From Neobacillus citreus (GTDB lineage: Bacteria > Bacillota > Bacilli > Bacillales > Cytobacillaceae), in the NCBI RefSeq assembly GCF_018343545.2, contig NZ_JAGYPE020000020.1:1-64000 (forward strand): a DNA stretch of 64,000 nt, read 5' to 3'. The position numbers and the translations under genes were made by a program. The notes under the pieces were generated by a model, which was given only the letters and a program-made list of their open reading frames with translations, had not been told where the DNA came from and searched no databases. Below, in pieces: positions 32,678 to 41,533 of the stretch; positions within the stretch are counted from its first letter, which is position 1, and every line of letters begins with the position of its first letter.

Positions 32678-34279
32678 ATGAAAGCGAAAGTCATGGATGG
32701 CATGCAGCGCTTTTCAAAAGCGATGTTCATTCCGGTACTTATTTTGCCGATTGCGGGTATTTTAATTGCCCTGGGAAACTTATTAACGAATGTAAGATTA
32801 TTGGAAGTTATCCCATTTTTAAATAATCCGATCACAACAGGATTCGGGACCATCTTAACAGGATCATTGGTTTCGATTCTTGGTAACTTGGGACTCATCT
32901 TTTGTGTCGGGATCACGGTCGGTTTAGCGAATAAAGAAAAAGCGGTAGCTGGATTTACCGCATTGTTAGGCTATCTGGTGTTTGTCAATGCGATGAATAA
33001 ATTTATGCAGCTGAGCGGGGTTCTTTATGAAGGAGAAACCTTGCAAGGGACTGGACAAACTCTTGTATTAGGTGTGCAAATCCTGGACATGGGTGTGTTC
33101 CTGGGACTAATCCTCGGTATCATCACTGCTATGGTCCATAACAAATTTATTGATACAGAATTCAATGGCGCTTTTCAGATTTACGGCGGTTCACGATTTG
33201 TCTTTATCGTTCTAATTCCAGTCGTTGTGCTATTATCTATCGCTCTTACATTTATTTGGCCATATTTCCAAACTGGCATTAATAAGCTTGGAACACTGAT
33301 CAACCATAGCGGAAGCTTCGGAATTTTCTTATACGGAGCATTAGAACGTTTGTTAATTCCAACCGGATTACATCACCTTATCTATACACCATTTTTATAC
33401 ACAGAATTGGGCGGTACTGCTGAAGTTGGCGGCAAAGTATTCGAAGGGGCAAGAAATATTTATTATGCGGAAATTGCCGATCCAAGCGTAAAAGAGCTTT
33501 CCCCAAGCGTCGTATGGGATGCCCGCGGTATTTCCAAAATGTTTGGTTTAATCGGTGCTTGTTTAGCCATGTACCATACTGCGAAGCCTGAAAACAAAGC
33601 CAAGGTTAAAGCTATTTTGATTCCTGCTGCGGTTACATCTTTTATCGCAGGTGTTACAGAACCAATTGAATTTTCATTTATGTTTGTTGCACCATTACTA
33701 TTTGTGGTTCACGCATGCTTAAGCGGTTTAGCAATGGTAACATTCCATCTATTTGATGTACGTGCGATTGGACCAAATGGAATGATTGACTTCTTACTAT
33801 TCAATCTACCGCTCGGAATTCAAAAGACACACTGGCCAATGTACATTTTAATCGGATTAATCTTCTTTGTGATCTATTACGTGGTCTTCCGCTTCTTGAT
33901 TGTAAAATTCAACTTCAAAACAATCGGTAGAGAAGATGAAGGTAATGAGACGAAATTGTATTCAAAGAAAGATTACAAAGCAAAGAAAAGTGCAGGAACA
34001 GCTGGGGATCCTGTGCCGCAAGGAAATGACGGAATTGCCCCTGTAATCGTCGATGCCTTGGGTGGAGCAAGCAATATTAATACTGTCACAAATTGTTATA
34101 CACGACTTCGCTTAACTCTGGAGCATCCTGAAAGGGTAAATGAAGATGTGTTGAAAAAAGAAACAGGTGCTAGCGGAGTTATTATTAAAGACAAAAATGT
34201 ACAGGTTGTTTATGGCTTACAGGTAACAAACATCCGTAAAGCGGTAGACAGCTACTTGGGATTAAGCACAAACGAATAG
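32678..34279 (+). CDS. malP: PTS alpha-glucoside/maltose transporter, EIICB
   Basis: Membrane PTS permease of 533 residues from the ATG at 32678 (AGGAGGGGAAGG upstream). The IIC domain (about 5-420) has about ten helices and the IIC motif GARNIYYAEIADPS and SFIAGVTEPIEFSFMFVAP (about 325-343). The IIB domain (about 455-530) carries the phosphorylated cysteine in NTVTNCYTRLRL (about residue 473). There is no fused IIA; a separate IIA gene lies at 35827. Symbol by analogy with MalP of B. subtilis; trehalose or another alpha-glucoside is possible. Confidence 0.85.
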   Translation: MKAKVMDGMQRFSKAMFIPVLILPIAGILIALGNLLTNVRLLEVIPFLNNPITTGFGTILTGSLVSILGNLGLIFCVGITVGLANKEKAVAGFTALLGYLVFVNAMNKFMQLSGVLYEGETLQGTGQTLVLGVQILDMGVFLGLILGIITAMVHNKFIDTEFNGAFQIYGGSRFVFIVLIPVVVLLSIALTFIWPYFQTGINKLGTLINHSGSFGIFLYGALERLLIPTGLHHLIYTPFLYTELGGTAEVGGKVFEGARNIYYAEIADPSVKELSPSVVWDARGISKMFGLIGACLAMYHTAKPENKAKVKAILIPAAVTSFIAGVTEPIEFSFMFVAPLLFVVHACLSGLAMVTFHLFDVRAIGPNGMIDFLLFNLPLGIQKTHWPMYILIGLIFFVIYYVVFRFLIVKFNFKTIGREDEGNETKLYSKKDYKAKKSAGTAGDPVPQGNDGIAPVIVDALGGASNINTVTNCYTRLRLTLEHPERVNEDVLKKETGASGVIIKDKNVQVVYGLQVTNIRKAVDSYLGLSTNE

Positions 34280-34312
34280 ATATTTTTACAGATAAAAACA
34301 TGTAACAACTAG

Positions 34313-35674
<1,362 letters not shown>

Positions 35675-35675
35675 A

Positions 35676-35706
35676 ATGATGCATGGGGACGGTTCTTATG
35701 CATCAT
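35676..35706 (+). repeat. GGGGACGGTTCTT hairpin element, copy 1
   Basis: Perfect 9-base arms ATGATGCAT and ATGCATCAT around GGGGACGGTTCTT, starting two bases after the malA stop. Confidence 0.8.
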
Positions 35707-35758
35707 CTGTAAGAATCGTTTCGATGGGTTTTCATAGTAATTTAATATAAGATGAATG

Positions 35759-35792
35759 AAAGGCGAAAGAAGCGGAGAGCTTTTTCGCCTTT
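35759..35792 (+). terminator. Stem-loop between malA and IIA genes
   Basis: AAAGGCGAAA pairs with TTTCGCCTTT around a loop of about 14 bases, followed by TCAT. It probably reduces readthrough into the IIA gene. Confidence 0.55.
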
Positions 35793-35826
35793 TCATACGG
35801 GCATCTTGCGATAGGAGGATAATAGA

Positions 35827-36318
35827 ATGTTTAAAAAGCTATTTGGAAAAAAAGAGACAACAATGACACTTGTTTCTCCGATTACAGGAAAAGTGGTCAA
35901 AATTGAAGATGTTCCTGATCAGGTGTTCAGCCAAAAAATGATTGGTGACGGGATTGCAGTTGAGCCAACTGAAGGAGTAGTCGTAGCGCCGATGGACGGT
36001 GAGATTGCGCAAATTTTTCCAACCAATCATGCTGTTGGAATTCGCAGCAAAGATGGCTTGGAAATCCTCATTCATATCGGAATGGAAACGGTCGCGATGG
36101 GTGGAGAAGGCTTTGAAGGTCATGTAAAACAAGGTGATCAAGTTAAAGCGGGTGACAAGCTTGTTACCTTTGACGTGGAGTTGGTCAAGGAAAAAGCAGA
36201 AAGCATTATTTCGCCAGTTGTGATTACAAACTTTGATGCAGTCGACACTTTAACTAAAACGGAGGAAACCTCAGTTACACGTGGGGGATCTGTTTTGTTG
36301 CAGGTGAAAATGAAGTAG
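35827..36318 (+). CDS. PTS glucose-type EIIA
   Basis: Cytoplasmic phosphocarrier of 163 residues. FKKLFGKKE is followed by the IIA(Glc) domain: VSPITGKVVKIEDVPDQVF (about 16-34), GDGIAVEPTEG (about 43-53), the first active-site histidine region near NHAVGIRS and the phosphorylated histidine in ILIHIGMETV (about residue 85), then GEGFEGHVKQGDQV. AGGAGG precedes the ATG. It would supply the phosphate to the IICB at 32678, which has no IIA of its own. A fragment of the same coding sequence occurs at 38475. Confidence 0.9.
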   Translation: MFKKLFGKKETTMTLVSPITGKVVKIEDVPDQVFSQKMIGDGIAVEPTEGVVVAPMDGEIAQIFPTNHAVGIRSKDGLEILIHIGMETVAMGGEGFEGHVKQGDQVKAGDKLVTFDVELVKEKAESIISPVVITNFDAVDTLTKTEETSVTRGGSVLLQVKMK

Positions 36319-36380
36319 AAATAAGACTCGTTGTTGGGTTAGAAAGTTGTGTTACAAGAGAACTCTACAAAATATTGCAA

Positions 36381-36413
36381 AAAGACCAAACGTATATACG
36401 TTGGTCTTTTTTT
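36381..36413 (+). terminator. Terminator of the PTS operon
   Basis: AAAGACCAAACGTA pairs with TACGTTGGTCTTT, followed by TTTTTT. Confidence 0.8.
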
Positions 36414-36547
36414 ATTACTTTTTCATATCACATCGTATAATTCATAGGATTTCCCTTATGGTGTTTACCAGGGAAAAATCCCATTTATATTAAGGATTTT
36501 TCATTAATATTTGTTTCGCTTAAGGCGAATTAAAATGGGCAAGAAAA

Positions 36548-37084
36548 TTATGCTTCTACTTTTGATGGCTGAAGAACGAAATCAACATATGCTTTAGCAT
36601 TTTCGGCAAGTTCTCGATCTGAGACATGCATAACACCATTTAACACAAACAATGGTAGAAACTTCGTGCCAATGAGATTGCTAGTTTGCTGTAAAGGAGT
36701 TGTTAAGGTCTCCATGCTAAAATGATTATAGCCTTTAGGCTGATAAGATTCTTCCGGTCCAAAGGTTGAAATCGCAAGACCTAGTTCTTTACCGTGAAGC
36801 TTGTCGCCGCCTGGGCCATAGGCCCAGCCGTAAGAGAGCACTTCATCCTGCCATTTTTTTAACAAAGAGGGCGTGCTGTACCAGTAGAATGGAAACTGAA
36901 GAATAATACGATTATGTGATTCTAATAGGCTTTGTTCGTGTGCTACATTAATTTTCCCGTCTGGATAAGTCTGATAAAGAGTATGAATCGTAATGTTTTC
37001 GTGTTTTTTCAACTCCTGCATCCAAGTGCGGTTAATTCGAGATTGTTCCAAATTTGGGTGGGTGATAATTACAAGAGTTTTCAT
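36548..37084 (-). CDS. Flavodoxin-like NAD(P)H:quinone oxidoreductase (YwrO/KefF-like)
   Basis: FMN-dependent quinone reductase of 178 residues. KTLVIITHPNLEQSRINRTW (about 2-21) is the phosphate-binding start; ILQFPFYWYSTPSLLKKWQDEV (about 80-101, shown here in part as FPFYWYSTPSLLKKW) is the flavin-binding family signature; GGDKLHGKELGLAIS follows. GGAGAC precedes the ATG. The palindrome ATTTGTATATGCAAAT lies 50 bases upstream and is shared with the SDR and MarR genes, so it is probably part of a MarR-controlled electrophile/quinone response. Confidence 0.87.
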   Translation of the reverse strand: MKTLVIITHPNLEQSRINRTWMQELKKHENITIHTLYQTYPDGKINVAHEQSLLESHNRIILQFPFYWYSTPSLLKKWQDEVLSYGWAYGPGGDKLHGKELGLAISTFGPEESYQPKGYNHFSMETLTTPLQQTSNLIGTKFLPLFVLNGVMHVSDRELAENAKAYVDFVLQPSKVEA

Positions 37085-37133
37085 TTGTAAGTCTCCTTTT
37101 TGATTTCAATTATTGTTTCATCGGGATTTTTTT

Positions 37134-37149
37134 ATTTGTATATGCAAAT
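37134..37149. promoter_or_regulatory. MarR-type operator, copy A
   Basis: ATTTGTATATGCAAAT, an almost perfect palindrome (ATTTG-N6-CAAAT), 50 bases before the quinone reductase start. Confidence 0.7.
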
Positions 37150-37165
37150 GAAAGCTTAAAAAATT

Positions 37166-37813
37166 TTACTTTTCTTCAAATATAATTTCTGTTTCCGTTT
37201 GATTTTCGTACATGCTATAAAATGTATTCGCAATATTTTCAGGTGAGAAATAGGTTCCTTCTTGAACAAACCCTTTAATCGTTAACGTTCCAACATAAAT
37301 TCCTTTTAGACTCAATTCTTGGTGCAAGCTGTATGCTAAATTTCTAATACCTGCTTTTCCAATTGCTAATGAAGCATAATCAGGATAGGGGTGAAGAGCT
37401 AATCCGCCGCCCGTTAACAAAATAGTTCCATTTTCCATATGGGGAATTACTTCTTTAACGCTGGTAAGAGCTCCTGCTACACTGATTTTAAAATCTTCCA
37501 CTAATTGATCCACGCTTAATGTTGTTGGTTTGCCTGGTCTTCCTGCGGCAGCATTGTATAAGAGTACATCAATTTTTCCGTAAGTCTTAATGACTGTCTC
37601 AATGGCGGTTTTTAAAGATTCTTCTGAGGAGACATCCCCTGGGAATCCTGTTGCTTCAATCCCATCATTTTTAAGTTCATTTTCATATTTTTGTAATGAC
37701 TCCATGCTGCGGGAAATAAGAGCAACTTTAAAGCCTTCTTTTCCGAATTTTCTTGCTGTATTTAAGCTAATCCCAGGTCCAACACCGACAATTAGCAATA
37801 TCTTATCTGACAT
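37166..37813 (-). CDS. Short-chain dehydrogenase/reductase
   Basis: SDR of 215 residues. ILLIVGVGPGISLNTARKFG (about 4-23) is a variant of the TGxxxGIG cofactor motif, in which GVGPGIS replaces it; VLLYNAAAG (about 84-92) stands for NNAG, and the catalytic segment is YASLAIGKAG (about 147-156), with Tyr then Lys replaced in spacing by YxxxxxxxK rather than the usual YxxxK. That departure means catalysis may be altered. GGAGG precedes the ATG and operator copy B lies 20 bases upstream. Confidence 0.78.
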   Translation of the reverse strand: MSDKILLIVGVGPGISLNTARKFGKEGFKVALISRSMESLQKYENELKNDGIEATGFPGDVSSEESLKTAIETVIKTYGKIDVLLYNAAAGRPGKPTTLSVDQLVEDFKISVAGALTSVKEVIPHMENGTILLTGGGLALHPYPDYASLAIGKAGIRNLAYSLHQELSLKGIYVGTLTIKGFVQEGTYFSPENIANTFYSMYENQTETEIIFEEK

Positions 37814-37832
37814 AACAACAGCCTCCTAGTTT

Positions 37833-37848
37833 ATTTGTATATGCAAAT
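37833..37848. promoter_or_regulatory. MarR-type operator, copy B
   Basis: ATTTGTATATGCAAAT, identical to copy A, 20 bases before the SDR start. Confidence 0.7.
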
Positions 37849-37863
37849 GAGAGGATAAAAAAA

Positions 37864-38298
37864 TTATTGTTCTTTTTCTAGCTTATTGCTTGATTCATGA
37901 AGCATTTTACTTAAATCCTTACTGAACTCGCGTCCTAAGACTTCGGAATAGCTGTTAAACAATTCTTTTAAAGACACCCGAAATTGATGGTACACTTTTT
38001 CTCCTTCTTCAGTTAAAGAGATAAATGTTTGTTTTCCATCCATTTTTTTGGTCACCAGTTTTAATTTTTCAAGTTTCTCAATAAACCTCGTACTGGTCGA
38101 AGGTGCAATGGATAACTTGTGGCATAGTTCCTTCTGCGTGATTTCCGGATGGAAATTTACAATCATAATCATGTAAAGATATGAAGGTGCTAGGTCACCA
38201 AAATCAAATGTTTTTTCGGCTAATTTTGTAATGTTACGAGCAAACCGGCTGGCTGTAAAGTAAAGACAATGAATTAATACCTGTTCTTCTTCATTCAT
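37864..38298 (-). CDS. MarR family transcriptional regulator
   Basis: Winged-helix regulator of 144 residues. Helical dimerisation segments at both ends surround the reading head: FHPEITQKELCHKLSIAPSTSTRFIEKLEKL (about 49-79, shown here only by position and the core SIAPSTSTRFIEKL) and a wing TKKMDGKQTFISLTEEG (about 83-99). A cysteine at about residue 59 near the recognition helix and one at about 10 could sense oxidants, but this is a guess. Operator copy C is 21 bases upstream of its start, so it is probably autorepressed. Confidence 0.87.
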   Translation of the reverse strand: MNEEEQVLIHCLYFTASRFARNITKLAEKTFDFGDLAPSYLYMIMIVNFHPEITQKELCHKLSIAPSTSTRFIEKLEKLKLVTKKMDGKQTFISLTEEGEKVYHQFRVSLKELFNSYSEVLGREFSKDLSKMLHESSNKLEKEQ

Positions 38299-38318
38299 TT
38301 GATCAAATCCTTATATTC

Positions 38319-38334
38319 ATTTGCATATACAAAT
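38319..38334. promoter_or_regulatory. MarR-type operator, copy C
   Basis: ATTTGCATATACAAAT, the reverse complement of copies A and B. Confidence 0.7.
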
Positions 38335-38366
38335 TAACACGAAATTACGTTAAGGTCAACTAAATT

Positions 38367-38397
38367 ATGATACATGGGGACGGTTCTTATGCATCAT
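38367..38397 (+). repeat. GGGGACGGTTCTT hairpin element, copy 2
   Basis: ATGATACAT / ATGCATCAT arms (one mismatch) around GGGGACGGTTCTT. It heads a longer stretch that resembles the malA-IIA intergenic region. Confidence 0.8.
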
Positions 38398-38515
38398 TTT
38401 CAAGAATCGCTCGATGAGTCTTCACAGAAATTTAATTTCATTATTATTGAATGAAAGGCGAATAAATCGGAAAGCATTATTTCGCCAATTGGATTACAAA
38501 TATTGGTGCAGCCAT
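38398..38515 (+). pseudogene. Relic of the malA-IIA intergenic region fused to an EIIA gene fragment
   Basis: After the hairpin element the sequence follows the region past 35706 (AAGAATCG, CGATG, TTCA, AATTTAAT, GAATGAAAGGCGAA) and then, at about 38468, switches to a match with the 3' part of the EIIA gene near 36197-36240: GAAAGCATTATTTCGCCA, then GATTACAAA and TGCAG. The middle of about 420 bases is missing. The frame is broken and there is no start. It looks like a duplicated, internally deleted and decaying copy. Confidence 0.65.
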
Positions 38516-38658
38516 CCATCCATTTCAAACTTGAAATTGTCAAAAAAACGATTAATCTCGATGGATTTATAAAGATAATAGTTTTTATCAAGGAAAACTT
38601 TTTGCATTAAGGAAACTTTTTAGGGGAATTAAATAATATAAGAATAAAGGGAGTGATA

Positions 38659-38787
38659 ATGGTGTTTCCATCTAAACGAATTAAGAAAAAAATCCTATTA
38701 CATTCCTACTTATGTAAAGTGTTAGGGATTATTAGTGACCAAGAATATAATACAATTGTAAACAATATCAGTTCTCACGAACATTAA
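38659..38787 (+). CDS. Small hypothetical protein
   Basis: Predicted protein of 42 residues (MVFPSKRIKKKILLHSYLCK then VLGIISDQEYNTIVNNISSHEH). AAAGGGAG lies six bases before the ATG. Basic N-terminus, no membrane segment, no family I recognise. It sits just after the EIIA relic. Could be a real small gene or chance; the good ribosome site is the main support. Confidence 0.4.
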   Translation: MVFPSKRIKKKILLHSYLCKVLGIISDQEYNTIVNNISSHEH

Positions 38788-38860
38788 CTATAGATGAAAA
38801 AGATGTTAAGAACACTATGACAGCTTCTTATTCAGCGTACAATTCAGAAGAGATAAAGAA

Positions 38861-38888
38861 GAGAGAGATGGAAAATCCATCTCTCTCT
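38861..38888. terminator. Strong stem-loop terminator after the metal transporter gene
   Basis: GAGAGAGATGGA pairs perfectly with TCCATCTCTCTC around AAAA, ten bases beyond the stop at 38898 on the minus strand. Confidence 0.65.
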
Positions 38889-38897
38889 TCAATGAAA

Positions 38898-39614
38898 CTA
38901 CTGTATCCAAAGTTTAAATAACCCTTCAGTTACCCCTAGGTCGTACATATAAAATATCCCAAACACGATACTAATCAAGCCAGTTATTTGAGTAAGTGAT
39001 TTATTTAGCCCAACTTTTTTGGAGCTAAAAACGAAAGGAATTCCGATAATGGTGGTAAAGAAAAGCATTCCAATTATGGTTCCTACACCGAATATAAGGA
39101 TATAAAGGGCCGCTTCCCAAACACTATGAACGGTACTCATGGTTAAAAGAACCATAGCACCAGATCCTGCAAGACCATGAATTAAGCCAATCACCATGGA
39201 CTTTAAGTATGAGACATTTTGATGTTTATGTTTATGTCCGTGTTTTCCCATATGAGTATGAGAGTGAACATGTTTATGTTCTTCTCCATGGTGTTCATGC
39301 TGATGTATGTGGATACTCTTAAATGAAAGGACAGTTGAAACTCCGAGATAAACAAGCATGATACCAACTAAAAATTCTAATGACATCGCCCATTTTTCAG
39401 GTATTTCGCCTTTCATAAGAATAATGATAATCCCGATAATAAATAATGTAGCAGTATGACCAATTCCCCAGAATACTCCTGCTAAAGACGAACGTAATAA
39501 TTTTTTACTTTGACTAGCAATGGTAGATACAGCAATCACATGGTCTGGTTCTATTGCGTGCTTGATACCCAGCACAAATCCTAAAGCAAGAATGGATAGA
39601 AAACCTACCTCCAT
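38898..39614 (-). CDS. UreH/NiCoT-like metal transporter with histidine-rich loop
   Basis: Membrane protein of 238 residues with six hydrophobic helices. LGIKHAIEPDHVIAVSTIAS (about 15-34) is the first-helix metal motif (H-x4-DH-like), and GLIHGLAGSGAMVLL (about 143-157) the second. Between helices, residues about 102-133 form a loop with about 15 histidines (HIHQHEHHGEEHKHVHSHTH and more), typical of nickel or cobalt uptake or efflux. AAGGAGGT precedes the ATG. No urease or hydrogenase genes are nearby, so the metal cannot be named. Confidence 0.8.
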   Translation of the reverse strand: MEVGFLSILALGFVLGIKHAIEPDHVIAVSTIASQSKKLLRSSLAGVFWGIGHTATLFIIGIIIILMKGEIPEKWAMSLEFLVGIMLVYLGVSTVLSFKSIHIHQHEHHGEEHKHVHSHTHMGKHGHKHKHQNVSYLKSMVIGLIHGLAGSGAMVLLTMSTVHSVWEAALYILIFGVGTIIGMLFFTTIIGIPFVFSSKKVGLNKSLTQITGLISIVFGIFYMYDLGVTEGLFKLWIQ

Positions 39615-40088
39615 TAAATAACCTCCTTAAAAATAGTAAAAAGCAAACACCATATATTTGTTTGTTGGATGGAATTTCAAAAGAATTTAGAATGGTTATA
39701 AGCATTAATCAATAATATCATAGAATGGATTATCTTTATTGATAAAATTGTTAAATGATAATCAACAATTTTTATAGATTTGTTGAGTAAACAACGAAAT
39801 GAGTTTTTTTAACCATTGAAAGCATCTTGGTTCTATTTATAATGATAAACAGACGTTGATTAATCTTGCTAAGAGAGAGCCTAGTATTAATGAATAGAAC
39901 ACACTAATTAATTTTACTATATCGGTGTGCCTCTTTTATTAATGATATGTTAACTTCAGGCATTCCCTATATTAGCGAGAATCTTAAATAATAAATTTAA
40001 ACAAACGGGGACAATAAATTAGGCAGACGTCGGCGCCCTTGTAGAAAGGATTAACTAAATAGAAAGATTTGTCTATAGGAGGAAACCA
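39615..40088. other. Long control region upstream of the sugar acetyltransferase gene
   Basis: No gene seen. It contains the 109-bp copy of the tetR control region (39757-39865), an inverted repeat near 39890-39935 (AACACACTAATTA / CGGTGTG region) that may be a terminator, and the AGGAGG at 40077-40082 that serves the next gene. Confidence 0.5.
39757..39865. repeat. 109-bp duplicated control region, copy 1
   Basis: Matches 41342-41450 without gaps over 109 bases with about 17 mismatches by eye. Both begin GATAATCAACAATTTT and end GTTGATTAATC; both contain GATTTGTTGAGTAA and TTTTAACCATTGAAAG. TAATCAAC/GTTGATTA half sites recur and are likely TetR contacts. Confidence 0.8.
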
Positions 40089-40658
40089 ATAGATATTCAT
40101 GATTTCTTAGCACACTTAAACCAAGGTAAAGCAGTTGAGGGCGGTTCGGAAATGCACCAGATGATGCACAATCTTTCGCAGGAAGCATTGAAGTTAACCG
40201 CCGAGCTGAACGGACATTATCATACTCCGGAAGAAATTCGAGAATTGTTTTCTCAGTTGACAGGTAAACCGGTAGATAAAGCATTTGCAATGTTTCCTCC
40301 TTTTTATACAGATTGCGGGAAGAACATCACTGTCGGCAAAAATGTCTTTATAAACTCGGGCTGCCGGTTTCAGGATCAGGGCGGCATTACGATTGGTGAT
40401 GGTGTTCTCATCGGACATAATGTCGTGTTGGCTACTCTCAATCACGACATTGATCCGAAAAAGCGCAGTACTTTGCAACCTGCACCAATTGTGATTGGTA
40501 ACAATGTCTGGGTGGGAGCAAATGCCACTGTGGTCCCTGGTGTGACCATTGGTGATGGTACCATCATCGCCGCAGGTGCAGTTGTGACCAAAGATGTACC
40601 TGAAAATGTCATTGTAGGCGGTGTGCCTGCAAAAAAGATCAAAATCAACGAAACCTAA
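40089..40658 (+). CDS. Sugar O-acetyltransferase (maltose/galactoside acetyltransferase type) with apparent ATA start
   Basis: Hexapeptide-repeat acetyltransferase of 189 residues that moves acetyl from acetyl-CoA to a sugar. N-terminal Mac domain ([18 protein letters not shown] to about residue 75), then left-handed beta-helix with [36 protein letters not shown] (catalytic histidine at about residue 117) and [20 protein letters not shown]. The frame and homology extend 21 codons before the first ATG (40152). AGGAGG at 40077-40082 is spaced six bases from ATA at 40089, where ATG is expected. So the start is probably ATA, an inefficient codon, or lost. Confidence 0.75.
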   Translation: MDIHDFLAHLNQGKAVEGGSEMHQMMHNLSQEALKLTAELNGHYHTPEEIRELFSQLTGKPVDKAFAMFPPFYTDCGKNITVGKNVFINSGCRFQDQGGITIGDGVLIGHNVVLATLNHDIDPKKRSTLQPAPIVIGNNVWVGANATVVPGVTIGDGTIIAAGAVVTKDVPENVIVGGVPAKKIKINET

Positions 40659-40713
40659 TAGAAGCAATTCTGTTTTTTAATAAATTAAAAAAACATATGA
40701 GAATGAGATAAAA

Positions 40714-40762
40714 GAGGGCGTCTAAAAGCTTTGACCTGCTTTTTGGACACCCTCATTTTTTT
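40714..40762. terminator. Bidirectional terminator
   Basis: GAGGGCGTCTAAAAGC pairs with GCTTTTTGGACACCCTC, followed by a long T-run. Lies between the convergent acetyltransferase and tetR genes. Confidence 0.8.
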
Positions 40763-40771
40763 TATTGACCC

Positions 40772-41320
40772 CTATTCCAGGTTTCTGTCCAACAATGCCC
40801 CCGTCTGCTCTGCCATTACACGAGCTGACAAAGGCATTCCATTCTTGAACCACCATTCCACTGCCCCAACGACCGCTGAACCAAAAAATTGAAGAATAAC
40901 ATCTTCACTTAATCCTTGATTTTTCCCTTCGGTTGTCTCCACTTCAGCTCTAAACTCTTGAATAACTAAATCGAGAAAACGACTTCGGAAATAGGGTGCA
41001 CCTTTACTGGCTAACATCGTTGAAAAAAATAAATAATGACGCTCAAAGTATTCGTACCAGACATAATTTCCTTCTTGAAACGTCATCTCAGCCGCCAATT
41101 GGCATAGTTCTCGGAGATTGTCCATATGTTCTTCAATCATCTTATCCAAGAGGTCGTATTTATCGGTGTAATGAAGATAGATGGTTCCTCTATTAACATC
41201 TGCTCTGTCAGCAATATCCTGAATGGTAATGTCGTCAAAGCTTTTTTCAGCCATCAGTTCGGTTACAGCATTTTTGATTGCTACTTGGCTTTTGGCTATT
41301 CTTCTATCTACTTTAGGCAT
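40772..41320 (-). CDS. TetR family transcriptional regulator
   Basis: Repressor of 182 residues from the ATG at 41320 (MPKVDRRIAKSQ; a weak GGTG lies upstream, and a GTG at 41329 is an alternative). The helix-turn-helix is at about 10-55 (AVTELMAEKSFDDITIQDIA, then DRADVNRGTIYLHYTDKYDLL). The rest is the helical ligand domain with a C-terminal region of the TetR_C type (VGAVEWWFKNGMPLS). Divergent from the CMD/aldo-keto reductase operon; its control region (41342-41450) is also found upstream of the acetyltransferase. Confidence 0.85.
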   Translation of the reverse strand: MPKVDRRIAKSQVAIKNAVTELMAEKSFDDITIQDIADRADVNRGTIYLHYTDKYDLLDKMIEEHMDNLRELCQLAAEMTFQEGNYVWYEYFERHYLFFSTMLASKGAPYFRSRFLDLVIQEFRAEVETTEGKNQGLSEDVILQFFGSAVVGAVEWWFKNGMPLSARVMAEQTGALLDRNLE

Positions 41321-41341
41321 TTCATTCACCAGTCTTTCTAA

Positions 41342-41450
41342 GATAATCAACAATTTTAATTGATTTGTTGAGTAATCAACGAATTGCGTTATTTTAACCA
41401 TTGAAAGTATGAAGGACTTTTTTATAATTATAAACAGTTGTTGATTAATC
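41342..41450. repeat. 109-bp duplicated control region, copy 2
   Basis: Divergent control region between tetR and the CMD-like gene, paired with 39757-39865. It has TTGTTGAGTAATCAACGAA and GTTGTTGATTAATCAA, inverted half sites suited to a TetR dimer. Confidence 0.8.
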
Positions 41451-41533
41451 AATCAATATTAATTTTTTAAGCAGCATGTTTTATATGTCTTGGAATATTA
41501 AAAGTAAACTTTCTTCAAACTGGAGGCTTAGTT

